A stretch of 64,000 nt of DNA from Gammaproteobacteria bacterium (GTDB lineage: Bacteria; Pseudomonadota; Gammaproteobacteria; Burkholderiales; Gallionellaceae), in NCBI GenBank assembly GCA_018813765.1, contig JAHJBC010000002.1:62001-126000 (forward strand), written 5' to 3'. The notes below the pieces were generated by a model. That model was not told the DNA's origin. It made no database searches and was given only the letters and a program-made list of their open reading frames with translations. Positions within the stretch are counted from its first letter, which is position 1; each line of letters begins with the position of its first letter. Below, one piece after another: positions 9,085 to 17,534 of the stretch. The position numbers and the translations under genes are program-made.

Positions 9085-11550
9085 ATGACCACCTGGCGCC
9101 ACCGCATCGAACAGGGTTTCGAGAATTTCGGCCACTTCATCTTCCGGCGCCGATGGCTGGTGATCGCCGCGATGCTGCTGGTCGCGGCCGGCTTCCTCTC
9201 CCAGTTGCCCAAGACCACCCTCGACACCTCGACCGAGGGCTTCCTGCAAAAAGACGATCCGATCCTGCTCACCTACAACGCCTTCCGCGAACAGTTCGGC
9301 CGCGACGAGCTGATGCTGATCGCCGTCACCCGCCCCGAGGGCGTGTTCGAGCCGGCGTTCCTGGCCAAGCTGCGCGACTTCCATCGCGAACTGGAGAACG
9401 AACTGCCCCACATCGACGACATCACCAGCCTGGTGAACGCGCGCAACACGCGCGGCGCCAAGGGCGAACTGATCGTCGAGGATCTGCTGGAGCAGTGGCC
9501 GGAGACGCCGAAACAACTCGCCGCGATCAGGCAGCGCGCGCAGGAGAATCCCGTCTATCGCAACATGCTGCTGTCGCAAGACGCCACCATCACCACCATC
9601 GTCGTCAAGACCAATGCCTACGGCGACGACGGCGAGGGCGATGCGCTGGCCGGTTTCGACGAACCCGATGCAACTGCCGCGCCAGTGAAACGGCGCTTCC
9701 TCAACGACACGGAGAACAGCGCGGTAGTGCGCAAGGCCGCCGAGATCGCAGCGCGTTACCAGGGCGAGGACTTCCGCATCCAGATGGCGGGCGCGCCGGT
9801 GTTCAACGACGTGCTCAAGACCTCGATGCAGGAGAATATCCGCCGCTTCATGGGCATGGCGCTGCTGATCATCGGCGGCCTGTTGTACCTGATGTTCCGC
9901 CGCGTCTCCGGCGTGCTGCTGCCGCTGCTGGTGGTGGTGCTGTCGGTGCTGTCGACGGTGGGGCTGATGTCCTTCACCGGCACGCCGATCAAGCTGCCGA
10001 CGCAGATACTCCCGTCGTTCCTGCTGGCGGTGGGGATAGGCGCCACGGTCCACCTGCTCGCGATCTTCTTCCGCCACTTCCACAAGAGCGACAACAAGGA
10101 AGAATCCCTCGCCTACACCATGGGCCATTCCGGGCTCGCCATCGTGATGACCAGCCTGACCACCGCGGCGGGTCTGGCCTCCTTCGCCGGCACGCCGGTG
10201 GCGCCCATTTCCGATCTCGGCTTCTTCTCCGCGGCCGGGGTGTTGATCGCGCTGCTCTACAGTCTGGTGCTGTTGCCGGCGCTGCTCGCTGTCTTGCCGC
10301 TCAAGAGCGCAGGCGCGAAAGGTTCCGCCGCTCGCCATGCGCGCATGGATGGATTCCTGCTGGCCGTGGCCGACTTTTCGGTCAACCGTTACCGCCCCAT
10401 CCTCGCGGTCAGCGCGGTCGTGTTCCTGATCGGCCTCGCCGGTGTGCTGCAGGTGCGGTTCTCGCACATGCCGCTGCACTGGTTGCACGCCGACGAACCC
10501 TTGCGCCTGGCCACCAGTTACATCGACGAGAAGATGAAAGGCAGCAGCACGGTCGAGGTGATCATCAAGACCGGGCGCGAGAACGGCCTGTACGAACCGG
10601 CGATCCTCAACGGTCTCGAAACCCTGCGCACCGAGGTGGAGGCGATCCGCCAGGGCGAGCTGTTCGTGGGCAAGACCCTGTCGGTGGCCGACATCCTCAA
10701 GGAGACCAACCGCGCCCTGCACGAGAACCGTCCCGAGGCGTATGTGCTGCCGCAGGATCGCGCGCTCATCGCGCAGGAATTCCTGCTGTTCGAGAACTCC
10801 GGCTCCGACGACCTGCAGGACTTCGTCGATTCCGGCTTCACCCAGGCGCGCTTCACGGCGAAGACGCCGTGGCTGGACTCGCTGGTCTATCCGCAATTCA
10901 TCCGCACCATCGACGAAAAGGCGCGCGCCATCTTCGGCAGCAATGCCGAGATCACCATCACCGGCACCGCGGCCCTGTTCGGCCGCACCTTCGCCGCCGC
11001 CATCGAGAGCACCGCGCAGAGTTATCTCTGGGCCTTCATCGTCATCACCCTGATGATGATCGCGCTGCTCGGCAACCTGCGCATGGGACTGGTCAGCATG
11101 ATCCCCAACCTGCTGCCGATCTTCCTCACCATCGGGCTGATGGGCTGGGTCGGCATCCCGCTCGACATGTTCACCATGCTGATCGGCTCCATCGCCATCG
11201 GCCTGGCCGTGGACGACACCATCCACTTCATGCACAACTACCGCCGCTACCACCACACCAGCGGCGACGTGAAGCATGCGGTGGAACAGACCCTGCTCGG
11301 CGCGGGCCGCGCCATGCTGATGGCGACCATCGTCCTTTCCACCGGCTTCTTCATCTACATGTTCTCCAACCTGAACAACCTGTTCGCCTTCGGCCTGCTC
11401 ACCGGCTTCACCATCATCAGCGCACTGGTGGCAGACTTCCTGCTCACCCCGGCGCTGATGACCGCCATGAGCTCGCGCATGGTGAGCGAGCAGGAGGACC
11501 ACCGATATGAAGATGCGGAAGACGAATCCGAAACGAATGGACCGGCCTAA
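9085..11550 (+). CDS. RND/MMPL-family exporter permease
   Basis: An 821-residue inner-membrane permease of the RND superfamily exporter type (MMPL/sterol-sensing-like). I placed the start at MTTWRHRIEQ, nine bases after a GGAG site. It has two similar halves, each with one membrane helix, a large periplasmic loop and a five-helix bundle: first half TM near residues 24-43 then helices around 255-410; second half TM around 440-460 and helices around 650-800. The motif SIAIGLAVDDTIHFMHNY is characteristic. It probably moves lipid-like molecules out of the inner membrane with the two downstream proteins. Confidence 0.92.
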   Translation: MTTWRHRIEQGFENFGHFIFRRRWLVIAAMLLVAAGFLSQLPKTTLDTSTEGFLQKDDPILLTYNAFREQFGRDELMLIAVTRPEGVFEPAFLAKLRDFHRELENELPHIDDITSLVNARNTRGAKGELIVEDLLEQWPETPKQLAAIRQRAQENPVYRNMLLSQDATITTIVVKTNAYGDDGEGDALAGFDEPDATAAPVKRRFLNDTENSAVVRKAAEIAARYQGEDFRIQMAGAPVFNDVLKTSMQENIRRFMGMALLIIGGLLYLMFRRVSGVLLPLLVVVLSVLSTVGLMSFTGTPIKLPTQILPSFLLAVGIGATVHLLAIFFRHFHKSDNKEESLAYTMGHSGLAIVMTSLTTAAGLASFAGTPVAPISDLGFFSAAGVLIALLYSLVLLPALLAVLPLKSAGAKGSAARHARMDGFLLAVADFSVNRYRPILAVSAVVFLIGLAGVLQVRFSHMPLHWLHADEPLRLATSYIDEKMKGSSTVEVIIKTGRENGLYEPAILNGLETLRTEVEAIRQGELFVGKTLSVADILKETNRALHENRPEAYVLPQDRALIAQEFLLFENSGSDDLQDFVDSGFTQARFTAKTPWLDSLVYPQFIRTIDEKARAIFGSNAEITITGTAALFGRTFAAAIESTAQSYLWAFIVITLMMIALLGNLRMGLVSMIPNLLPIFLTIGLMGWVGIPLDMFTMLIGSIAIGLAVDDTIHFMHNYRRYHHTSGDVKHAVEQTLLGAGRAMLMATIVLSTGFFIYMFSNLNNLFAFGLLTGFTIISALVADFLLTPALMTAMSSRMVSEQEDHRYEDAEDESETNGPA

Positions 11551-11563
11551 GGAGACTTAGGTC

Positions 11564-11734
11564 GTCACACCGGCGAATAACCAGCGACTTGGCTGGCGTT
11601 GTTTGCCAGCTTAGTCGAATGGCTAGTAGTTCCATCAGGCCGGTGTCCAGTAACAAATATCAATGCCGTGCAACAATCTGATGAAACGGCATTTTTAATA
11701 GAACCCGCTGGATTCCGGCCTGCGCCGGAATGAC
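11564..11734. repeat. REPIN-like element with one unit split by an insert
   Basis: The right unit (CTGGATTCCGGCCTGCGCCGGAATGAC, at 11708-11734) matches the REP unit seen at 8908-9032. The left unit is split: its left half is at 11564-11575 and its right half at 11638-11650, with a 62-base insert (11576-11637) placed in the palindrome centre. The insert holds its own short repeats (ACCAGC/GGCTGG). Confidence 0.7.
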
Positions 11735-11775
11735 GGCTTGGGAATCAGAGTTCCCTAACTGACAAGGAGCCCAGA

Positions 11776-12573
11776 ATGAACAAATATCTTTACACCGCAC
11801 TAATACTCGCCGCCTTCGCCGCCGCCCCCGTTGCCGCAGCCGACCTGAGCGCGCGCGACATCATGCAGCGCGTCGACGACCGCGACGACGGCGACAACAA
11901 CAGTTCCGAGATGGAGATGATCCTCATCGACAAGAGCGGCCACGAGCGCGTGCGCAAGCTGCGCTCCTTCAACAAGGACAAGGGCGAGGACAAGATGCGC
12001 ATCATGTTCTTTCTGGAACCGGCCGACGTGAAGGACACCGGCTTCCTCACCTTCGACTACGACGACGCCAAAAAGGACGATGACCAGTGGCTCTACCTGC
12101 CCGCGCTGCGCAAGACCAAACGCATCGCCTCCAGCGACAAGAGCGGCAGCTTCATGGGGTCGGACTTCAACTACGCCGACATGACGCGCAAAGACCTCGA
12201 CGCCTACGACTTCAAGATCCTCAAGGAAGAAGAAGTGCGCGGCAGCAAGACCTGGGTGATCGAAGCCGTGCCGAAGACGCGCGAAGAGATCGAGGAGACC
12301 GGCTACACCAAATCGGTCCTGTTCGTGCGCCAAGACAACTTTATCGTGGTGCGCGCCGTGCACTGGGAGAAGGACGGCGGCCGCCTCAAATACATGGACG
12401 CCCTCAAGGTCGAACAGATCGACGGCGTCTGGACCATCACCGAAAACACCATGACCACCAAACAGGGCAAGGAAACGCTGCACAAGACCGTGCTGCACTT
12501 CGGCAACGTCAAGTACAACCAGAAACTCACCGAGGACATGTTCAGCGTAAGGCGGCTGGAGAAGGGGCTGTAA
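11776..12573 (+). CDS. LolA-like 'outer membrane lipoprotein-sorting' protein
   Basis: A 265-residue periplasmic protein with a clear signal peptide ending at VAAADLSARD. It resembles the COG2834/LolA-like family, a half-barrel fold that shields hydrophobic cargo: the DDQWLYLPALRKTKRIASSDKSGSFMGSDFNYADM block is very typical. Such proteins accompany RND/MMPL permeases and DUF1302 barrels in many Proteobacteria. It probably carries a lipid-like substrate from permease to outer membrane; it is not the general lipoprotein chaperone LolA. A GGAG ribosome site precedes the ATG. Confidence 0.88.
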   Translation: MNKYLYTALILAAFAAAPVAAADLSARDIMQRVDDRDDGDNNSSEMEMILIDKSGHERVRKLRSFNKDKGEDKMRIMFFLEPADVKDTGFLTFDYDDAKKDDDQWLYLPALRKTKRIASSDKSGSFMGSDFNYADMTRKDLDAYDFKILKEEEVRGSKTWVIEAVPKTREEIEETGYTKSVLFVRQDNFIVVRAVHWEKDGGRLKYMDALKVEQIDGVWTITENTMTTKQGKETLHKTVLHFGNVKYNQKLTEDMFSVRRLEKGL

Positions 12574-12667
12574 GCCATGACCTCCCTGCGCCTTACCGGA
12601 CATCGCGGGGAATGTGATTGCAAATAGTTCTTAAAACGCAATTTGCCTTGAATCCATTGTACGCAAA

Positions 12668-12745
12668 CCCTCATCCCCAACCCTTCTCCCAGAGGGAGAA
12701 GGGAGCAAAGCCCCTCTCCCTCTGGGAGAGGGGTTGGGGTGAGGG
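12668..12745. repeat. Long imperfect palindrome (CCCTCATCCCCAACCC type)
   Basis: The segment begins CCCTCATCCCCAACCC and ends GGGTTGGGGTGAGGG, with two nested hairpins built on CTTCTCCC/GGGAGAAG and CCTCTCCC/GGGAGAGG. It can fold as one 78-base cruciform or RNA hairpin. This dispersed palindrome type is widespread in Proteobacteria. It lies between the LolA-like gene and the barrel gene and could attenuate or stabilise the transcript. Confidence 0.8.
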
Positions 12746-12833
12746 ACCTCCGCATCCTTCTTGCCGCTGAGTGAGGTTATCGAAGTACAACTATGGTTTT
12801 TAGAATAATGGCAACAACTGGTGCCCGAACATC

Positions 12834-14246
12834 ATGCATTCAAAACTGCTTAACACCCTCGCCCTAGCCGCCCTCCACCTGCTGTGGTCCGGCACGAGCC
12901 TCGCCGAACCCTCCCTCGACCAGGCCCTCGACGGCTTCGACGAAGCGGTTGCCGCCCCAGCCAGTTCCGTCGACGAGGCGCTCGGAGGCTTCGAGGATGC
13001 CGCACCCGCTCCCGCCAGCACAGCCACGCCGCAACAGGCAGACTCACCCTGGCGTCTGTCGGGTGCGACGCTACTCTCCGCCAGTTGGAGCTATGCCCAC
13101 AAAGCACCAGCATCGGGCGAGACCGACCATCGCGGCCTGTCGCGCCTGCGCGGCAAGCTCAATCTCGAACTGGACGGCCAGTTGAACGAAACCTGGCGCA
13201 CGCACGCGACCGGCTATGCCTTCTACGATGCAGCCTATGCGATCAACGGACGTAGCGGATATACCGACGAATTCATCGCCTCGATGGAACGCGAAGCCGA
13301 ACTGGGCGAGGCATTCGTACAGGGTCGTGTGCACAGTGCACTCGACCTCAAGCTGGGACGGCAGATCGTGGTCTGGGGCAAATCCGATTCGCTGCGCGTC
13401 ACCGACGTGATCAACCCGCTCGACAACCGCGAACCGGGCATGGTCGACATCGAGGACCTGCGCCTACCGCTGACCATGGCACGCGCCGATTATTACCTCG
13501 GCGAATGGAGCTTCACCGCACTCGCCATACCCGAGATCCGCTTCAACAAGAACCCGGCACTGGGCTCGGATTTCTATCCCTACACCACGCCATTGCCCAG
13601 AGAGATCACGCCGAGTGATGGCGGCGGCAATACCGAGTACGCCTTCGCCGCCAGCGGACTCTTCAGCGGCTGGGATCTCTCACTCTACTGGGCGCGGCTC
13701 TACGACGACACGCCGCATGCCGTGATGGTGGGCGGCGCACCGCAACTGCAACACAGCCGCCTCACCATGGGCGGGCTGGCCGCCAATGTGGCACTGGGCA
13801 ATTGGCTGGTAAAGGGCGAAACGGCGCGTTTCAGCGGCATTGAATATAGCGGCTCAACATCCGCATACACGCGCAACGACATCATGCTCGGCACCGACTA
13901 CAGCGGCTTCGCCGACACCACCTTGTCACTGGAAGTCGTCAACCGCAGCATCGGCGACTACGACACGGCACTGCACAACGCGGGCATCGCCGAAGAGGAG
14001 TGGCAGACCGCCGCGCGCTATCAGGGCGACTTCATGCACGCGCGTTTGCACCTCATCGCCCTCTTCTCCGCCTACGGCAAACAACTGGACGAAGGCGGCT
14101 TCACCCGCCTCTCCGCCGCCTACGACCTGGCCGATGCCCTCAGCCTAACCGGCGGCATCATCAGCTACCGCGGCGGCGACAAATTCCCCTTCGCCGCGAT
14201 CGCCGACAACGACCGGATATTTGCAGAGTTGAAATACAGTTTTTAG
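12834..14246 (+). CDS. DUF1302-like outer-membrane beta-barrel
   Basis: A 470-residue protein with a signal peptide (cleavage near SLAEPSLDQ). After it comes a duplicated acidic segment, LDQALDGFDEAVAAPAS then VDEALGGFEDAAPAPAS. The rest is a beta-barrel with the DUF1302-like block LGRQIVVWGKSDSLRVTDVINPLDNREP and a terminal strand ending in Phe (FAELKYSF), the usual signal for barrel assembly. It ends the TetR-RND-LolA-like locus and is probably the outer-membrane port of that route. Family assignment is from pattern only. Confidence 0.78.
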   Translation: MHSKLLNTLALAALHLLWSGTSLAEPSLDQALDGFDEAVAAPASSVDEALGGFEDAAPAPASTATPQQADSPWRLSGATLLSASWSYAHKAPASGETDHRGLSRLRGKLNLELDGQLNETWRTHATGYAFYDAAYAINGRSGYTDEFIASMEREAELGEAFVQGRVHSALDLKLGRQIVVWGKSDSLRVTDVINPLDNREPGMVDIEDLRLPLTMARADYYLGEWSFTALAIPEIRFNKNPALGSDFYPYTTPLPREITPSDGGGNTEYAFAASGLFSGWDLSLYWARLYDDTPHAVMVGGAPQLQHSRLTMGGLAANVALGNWLVKGETARFSGIEYSGSTSAYTRNDIMLGTDYSGFADTTLSLEVVNRSIGDYDTALHNAGIAEEEWQTAARYQGDFMHARLHLIALFSAYGKQLDEGGFTRLSAAYDLADALSLTGGIISYRGGDKFPFAAIADNDRIFAELKYSF

Positions 14247-14505
14247 AATCGCTGACAGGCGGGAAGTGATGGCGGGGATGATTCGTTGATTTACAGGGTG
14301 TCGCACACGGTGATAGGTGACTGCTTGTTCGGCCACTTAGGTCATAGCCATTAACAAATTCGTTGCCACAAATCGGACACTGGCGAGATCACGCAATCGA
14401 CCCAAAGGAGACGCCCAGCCAACGCACATTGAAGTGTCGATTCACAGGCCAAAGCGGACTAATCATCATGCATCTGAATCTGGCAGCTTGGCCGACCTAA
14501 GCAGA
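14247..14505. other. Non-coding stretch downstream of the barrel gene
   Basis: I see no convincing gene, tRNA or strong terminator here. The segment looks like the worn left edge of the attC-bearing block that begins at 14506. Confidence 0.5.
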
Positions 14506-14572
14506 TAGCAACGTCTGAATTCAACGGCCTGCGCGGCTTTTCGCGCAGGTCCGGTGGAATGATGGGTTGGGC
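14506..14572 (-). repeat. attC-like integron recombination site (downstream of the 142-residue gene)
   Basis: Read on the minus strand, the site starts with R'' GCCCAAC, continues CCATCATTCCACCGGA, contains an 8-base stem CCTGCGCG/CGCGCAGG, and ends TGAATTCAGACGTTGCTA. This follows the attC pattern, although the R' box (GTTGCTA) departs from GTTRRRY. It lies 27 bases after the stop codon of the gene at 14600-15028, where a cassette's own attC should be. Confidence 0.7.
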
Positions 14573-14599
14573 ATGGGCTTGAGTGGATATGACAATACA

Positions 14600-15028
14600 T
14601 CAACGCTTACGCTGTATGGCTCCAGCAATATCGCAAATGAAATCAAACTTCAATTCACTCATGCTCTTGGGAGGGACATGTTGCCATTTGATTTCGGACA
14701 TCTCGACAGTGCCATTCCATACCACCTCCCCTTTCCCGCCTCGCTGTGAGTAGTAGATGTCATTGAGAATGCCTATACGTCGGTCATGGCAATTGACCAC
14801 GTTGAGCGACTTCACGGAACGAAGGTAAACGTTGTTTATGAATTGTTGTGAGTTCATGTCGTACAAAGACCATGCCTGAACCAATCCAGAGTTGGTGATT
14901 CTTACAGTGTTCGGGTACAAATAGACCGAAACGTCAGGGGATGCTCCAAGAAACACCGCATCCGACTCCTGTGCTTGTGCCAGAAATGCACACGATGCGA
15001 TTGTGATCGCTAAGGCAGCCTTGCGCAT
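14600..15028 (-). CDS. Secreted Adhesin_E-like protein in an integron-type cassette
   Basis: A 142-residue secreted protein with a signal peptide ending near AFLAQAQESDA. I chose the start at MRKAALAIT because an AAAGGGGA ribosome site lies just upstream and the signal peptide starts there. The mature part resembles the surface-adhesin E family: a strand carrying VYLYPNTVRITNSGLVQAW, then the VVNCHDRRIGILNDIYYSQRGGKG block. The gene lies between two attC-like sites in the expected orientation, so it reads as one mobile cassette. Function is unknown; adhesin E of Haemophilus binds host proteins, which need not apply here. Confidence 0.72.
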   Translation of the reverse strand: MRKAALAITIASCAFLAQAQESDAVFLGASPDVSVYLYPNTVRITNSGLVQAWSLYDMNSQQFINNVYLRSVKSLNVVNCHDRRIGILNDIYYSQRGGKGEVVWNGTVEMSEIKWQHVPPKSMSELKFDFICDIAGAIQRKR

Positions 15029-15052
15029 GCGCTTCCCCTTTGTGAAAGAAAT

Positions 15053-15113
15053 GCCCAGCGTAAAGTTGAGAGAGGGACGCCACTTTTGCGAAGTCCCGCT
15101 TGAACAGGTTAGC
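15053..15113 (-). repeat. attC-like integron recombination site
   Basis: On the minus strand the site reads AGCTAAC-CTG then TTCAAGCGGGAC, a short centre, GTCCCTCTCTCAACTT and finally ACGCTGGGC. GGGAC and GTCCC pair, and the ends approximate the R''/R' boxes with about one mismatch each. The R' end lies 24 bases before the ATG of the next cassette gene at 15028, the usual spacing. Confidence 0.72.
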
Positions 15114-15215
15114 TCAGACATCGCTCGAGAAGGGCTCAAAGGGCTGCAAGAAATGCTCTTGCTTCGATGTCGCCAGCCGTGTGAGCTCTACGCCACCCAA
15201 CAAATGGCAACAATT

Positions 15216-16703
15216 CTACATATACCAAGTAGCGCCTCTTTGCTTTAGGAATGCGACATCTTCAGGATAAATCGGAAACCCTAAACAGTATTTCTCTTTC
15301 AACACCATTTCTTTGGCCTCATCCATTTTTTCAATTTCCAATTGTTCTCGTTTGATCTTCTCATGCATCGTGTCATTCGCTAAGTCAAAGGAGAAATTCT
15401 CGGCAGCAAAGTCTTTTGCTGGCGGTGATATAGCTATTCGCTCATCGTAAACCGCTCTCTTTACCGGATCTGTCAATAGCTCCTTCGCATGAAGAATAAG
15501 CTTTCGCCTTGCTTCAACTTCTGCAGATTGGTACCTGAAAGAATCAAGTAAATCCATCTGCATCTGGCAACCGGTTTCAATGGTTATTAGGCTCGCATCT
15601 CTGGGGATTTCCAGCACTTCATATAAATTCCTCGCTGTTTGTTTCTGCGAATTTGCGCCACGCGCTTCTTGAGCAACATTTGGCTTAGCTTCTGTCAGAA
15701 CTGAGCTTGTTTCAAGAGCAGTGATTGCGGCGCATCGTAACTGATCCACTCTTAGCCTGATATATGCAGCCTTTGTAGCATTTTCAACACCATTGGTTTC
15801 TGCAAAAGCCTTGTACCAAAGAGCATCATCACGATTGCCGGTTTCGATTTCCTCGGCTGCCTGCTTGTATCGTGCGAGATCTATCGCTTCTTCGTTCTTT
15901 TCGATGGTGGTGTTAATTATTTCAGTGGTTATGCCTATAGATTTTGGTGCGGCTTCATTAACTTGTTTACGCTCTGGAAGATCATCAACCACGTCGAAGC
16001 CTTTATCGCCATTGCGAATTTTGAAATACGCAAAACCTATGGCATAGCCAATTGCGGAGAAAAATATCAGATTAAAAAGTAGGACAGCAAAAGTATCAAC
16101 GTCAAAGTTGTATATGAATCCTGGCAACTTGTACAATATTGCGACAGAGAACATCCCTACAGCCCACGCTACACCTTGCTTGTGTGCTGTTTCAGGTGGC
16201 GTGTCGATGTAGCGTCTAAATAAACGTCTATATGAAAATATACTAATGATTACGGCAAGCCCGACAATCAATAAGGCAGTCAAAATGTTTGCCTTTTCGA
16301 GCGCTTCGCTTTTGTTGTTTTGTAGCGTTGCGCTTGCTTTGTTACAGGCATAGTTAAGTAGCGCGAGTCCGGCACCTTGTGGCGTTTCAAAATCGCCAGC
16401 CACTTTGCTCACGTATGCAACATCTCGCCCATTTAAGTATGTCGATTGATGAATCGCTCTTGTCCTTTGCGAGCAGTTGGCTATTATTCTTCCCACGTTG
16501 CTTGTATAAACAAAAGGCTTATCTAACGCTCTAGCGTACTCAATCTTTGCAAAATAATAAACAAGCCCATCTTGGCCTTTGGTAATTGATGACTCGTCTA
16601 TGTAGGTTGAGGAATAAGCAGATTTAGAGACTTCAACCCACTCCGCAGCCGTCGCGGACATCGCGATACTTAGCCCAAACAATACTATTATTAGTTGGCG
16701 CAT
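15216..16703 (-). CDS. Chimeric membrane protein: Adhesin_E-like domain, membrane helices, J-domain-like tail
   Basis: A 495-residue protein with an unusual build. A signal peptide (to about residue 20) leads to an Adhesin_E-like domain (EWVEVSKS, STYIDESSI, IIANCSQRTR). Then come three or four membrane helices (about 143-162, 180-197, 205-230), a charged cytoplasmic linker, and near residues 365-430 a J-domain-like helical segment (NLYEVLEIPRDAS ... LTDPVKRAVYDERI). The HPD tripeptide that J proteins need to stimulate DnaK is missing. Base composition is AT-richer than the flanks. The start is ATG 16703 after GAGGA; GTG 16706 is an alternative. Probably a cassette gene; role unknown. Confidence 0.75.
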   Translation of the reverse strand: MRQLIIVLFGLSIAMSATAAEWVEVSKSAYSSTYIDESSITKGQDGLVYYFAKIEYARALDKPFVYTSNVGRIIANCSQRTRAIHQSTYLNGRDVAYVSKVAGDFETPQGAGLALLNYACNKASATLQNNKSEALEKANILTALLIVGLAVIISIFSYRRLFRRYIDTPPETAHKQGVAWAVGMFSVAILYKLPGFIYNFDVDTFAVLLFNLIFFSAIGYAIGFAYFKIRNGDKGFDVVDDLPERKQVNEAAPKSIGITTEIINTTIEKNEEAIDLARYKQAAEEIETGNRDDALWYKAFAETNGVENATKAAYIRLRVDQLRCAAITALETSSVLTEAKPNVAQEARGANSQKQTARNLYEVLEIPRDASLITIETGCQMQMDLLDSFRYQSAEVEARRKLILHAKELLTDPVKRAVYDERIAISPPAKDFAAENFSFDLANDTMHEKIKREQLEIEKMDEAKEMVLKEKYCLGFPIYPEDVAFLKQRGATWYM

Positions 16704-16820
16704 CACATCATCCTCATACTGTGGTACCTGAATTTATATCCCAAGGTACAGTAGTCAATTCCCCATTTATTGGTGTCTGGTTCGGAATACTTTGCTTCCT
16801 AATCCTGTCTTAGATGGCCT

Positions 16821-17312
16821 TTAGGCTAGTGATGACAACGCATCTTTAAACTCTTTGATTAACCCGCCTGCTCCTCCAGCAGCATCGATGAGAGAATCTA
16901 AAACCGCATCGATAGCTTCAATAATCTTCTTAAACCATTCTCGTATTGATAGTTGTCTTCTAAAACGACCCCGCCAATCTCTTGGCTCGCGTAAATGCTC
17001 CCATTGATTCCCGATGGAGTCTAGTACCCACAATTTAAACTTTAGGGGTCTCCCCGTAAGGCCGTGCGTAAAAAGCTTTGCTTCTGAAATTGCACCAATC
17101 GCTCTATCCAATTCTAAGCCCGCACCTTGAGATACATCGAATCGAAATGTTTCACGCGCCAAGTCATAAAGTCTGGGGGAATCGATCCAAAGAAAGCCAA
17201 AATCTTCTCTGTTTTCTAAAACATCATGAAGGAAATGTCGAACGTTGACGACGAATATTCTGAGCTCATCGCGACCAGGATTATCTGACGATGCAACTTC
17301 TCTGAACCACAT
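16821..17312 (-). CDS. Unrecognised 163-residue protein in the cassette block
   Basis: I do not recognise a family. The product is soluble, mixed alpha/beta, starting MWFREVASSDNPGRDELRIF. The middle holds a DSPRLYDLARETFRFDV segment. The C-terminal third is helical (REWFKKIIEAIDAVLDSLIDAAGG), with an amphipathic Ala/Gly-rich stretch that could touch a membrane or a partner. Codon and base use match the AT-richer block. It lies between two minus-strand cassette genes, with an attC-like site upstream at 17474-17534; I could not identify a clean attC after its stop. Confidence 0.6.
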   Translation of the reverse strand: MWFREVASSDNPGRDELRIFVVNVRHFLHDVLENREDFGFLWIDSPRLYDLARETFRFDVSQGAGLELDRAIGAISEAKLFTHGLTGRPLKFKLWVLDSIGNQWEHLREPRDWRGRFRRQLSIREWFKKIIEAIDAVLDSLIDAAGGAGGLIKEFKDALSSLA

Positions 17313-17473
17313 GGCATGCCCTCTCTCTCGTCACTCCATTTGTACCGAAGCCTATCAGCAAAACCTCTCTCCGCCTATATGCCAAAAGATATAGGCATTC
17401 CCCACCGCTGCAAGCATCACAAGGGAATCACCAGACCTTCATTAAGAGCTAAAGGCCCCCTTTAGCCGACCTA

Positions 17474-17534
17474 CGTCAAGAGTTTGACTTAAGCGGACCG
17501 CCGTAGGCGGGGCCGCATGAAGGAAGGGTTATGC
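17474..17534 (-). repeat. attC-like integron recombination site overlapping the HNH-type gene's stop
   Basis: On the minus strand the site opens with GCATAAC, which contains the TAA stop of the gene at 17529-18329. It continues CCTTCCTTCATGCGG, then CCGCC-TAC-GGCGG, then TCCGCTTAAGTCAAAC. The core looks like attC, and a stop codon inside R'' is common in cassettes. The R' end (near 17474) is degenerate. Confidence 0.65.

Noticed and set aside
8200-11502. A very long open frame on the minus strand across the RND gene
   Set aside because: It runs antisense to a clear RND permease in high-GC DNA, has no family features, and is composition-driven.
14567-14749. A 60-residue plus-strand frame at the left edge of the cassette block
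   Set aside because: Overlaps the attC-like site and the Adhesin_E-like gene antisense; no features of its own.
15109-15187. Inverted repeat between the chimeric gene's stop and the attC-like site (AGCTCA ... TGAGCT, CGATGTC/GACATCG)
   Set aside because: Its ends run GTT...AAC, the reverse of an attC site, so I did not call it a second recombination site.
16704-16820. Possible attC between the 163-residue gene and the chimeric gene
   Set aside because: No RYYYAAC/GTTRRRY pair or central stem of the right kind was found.
17313-17473. Possible gene between the HNH-type and 163-residue genes
   Set aside because: No open frame of useful length; only the attC-like site and a TATAGGC inverted repeat (17376-17396) are seen.
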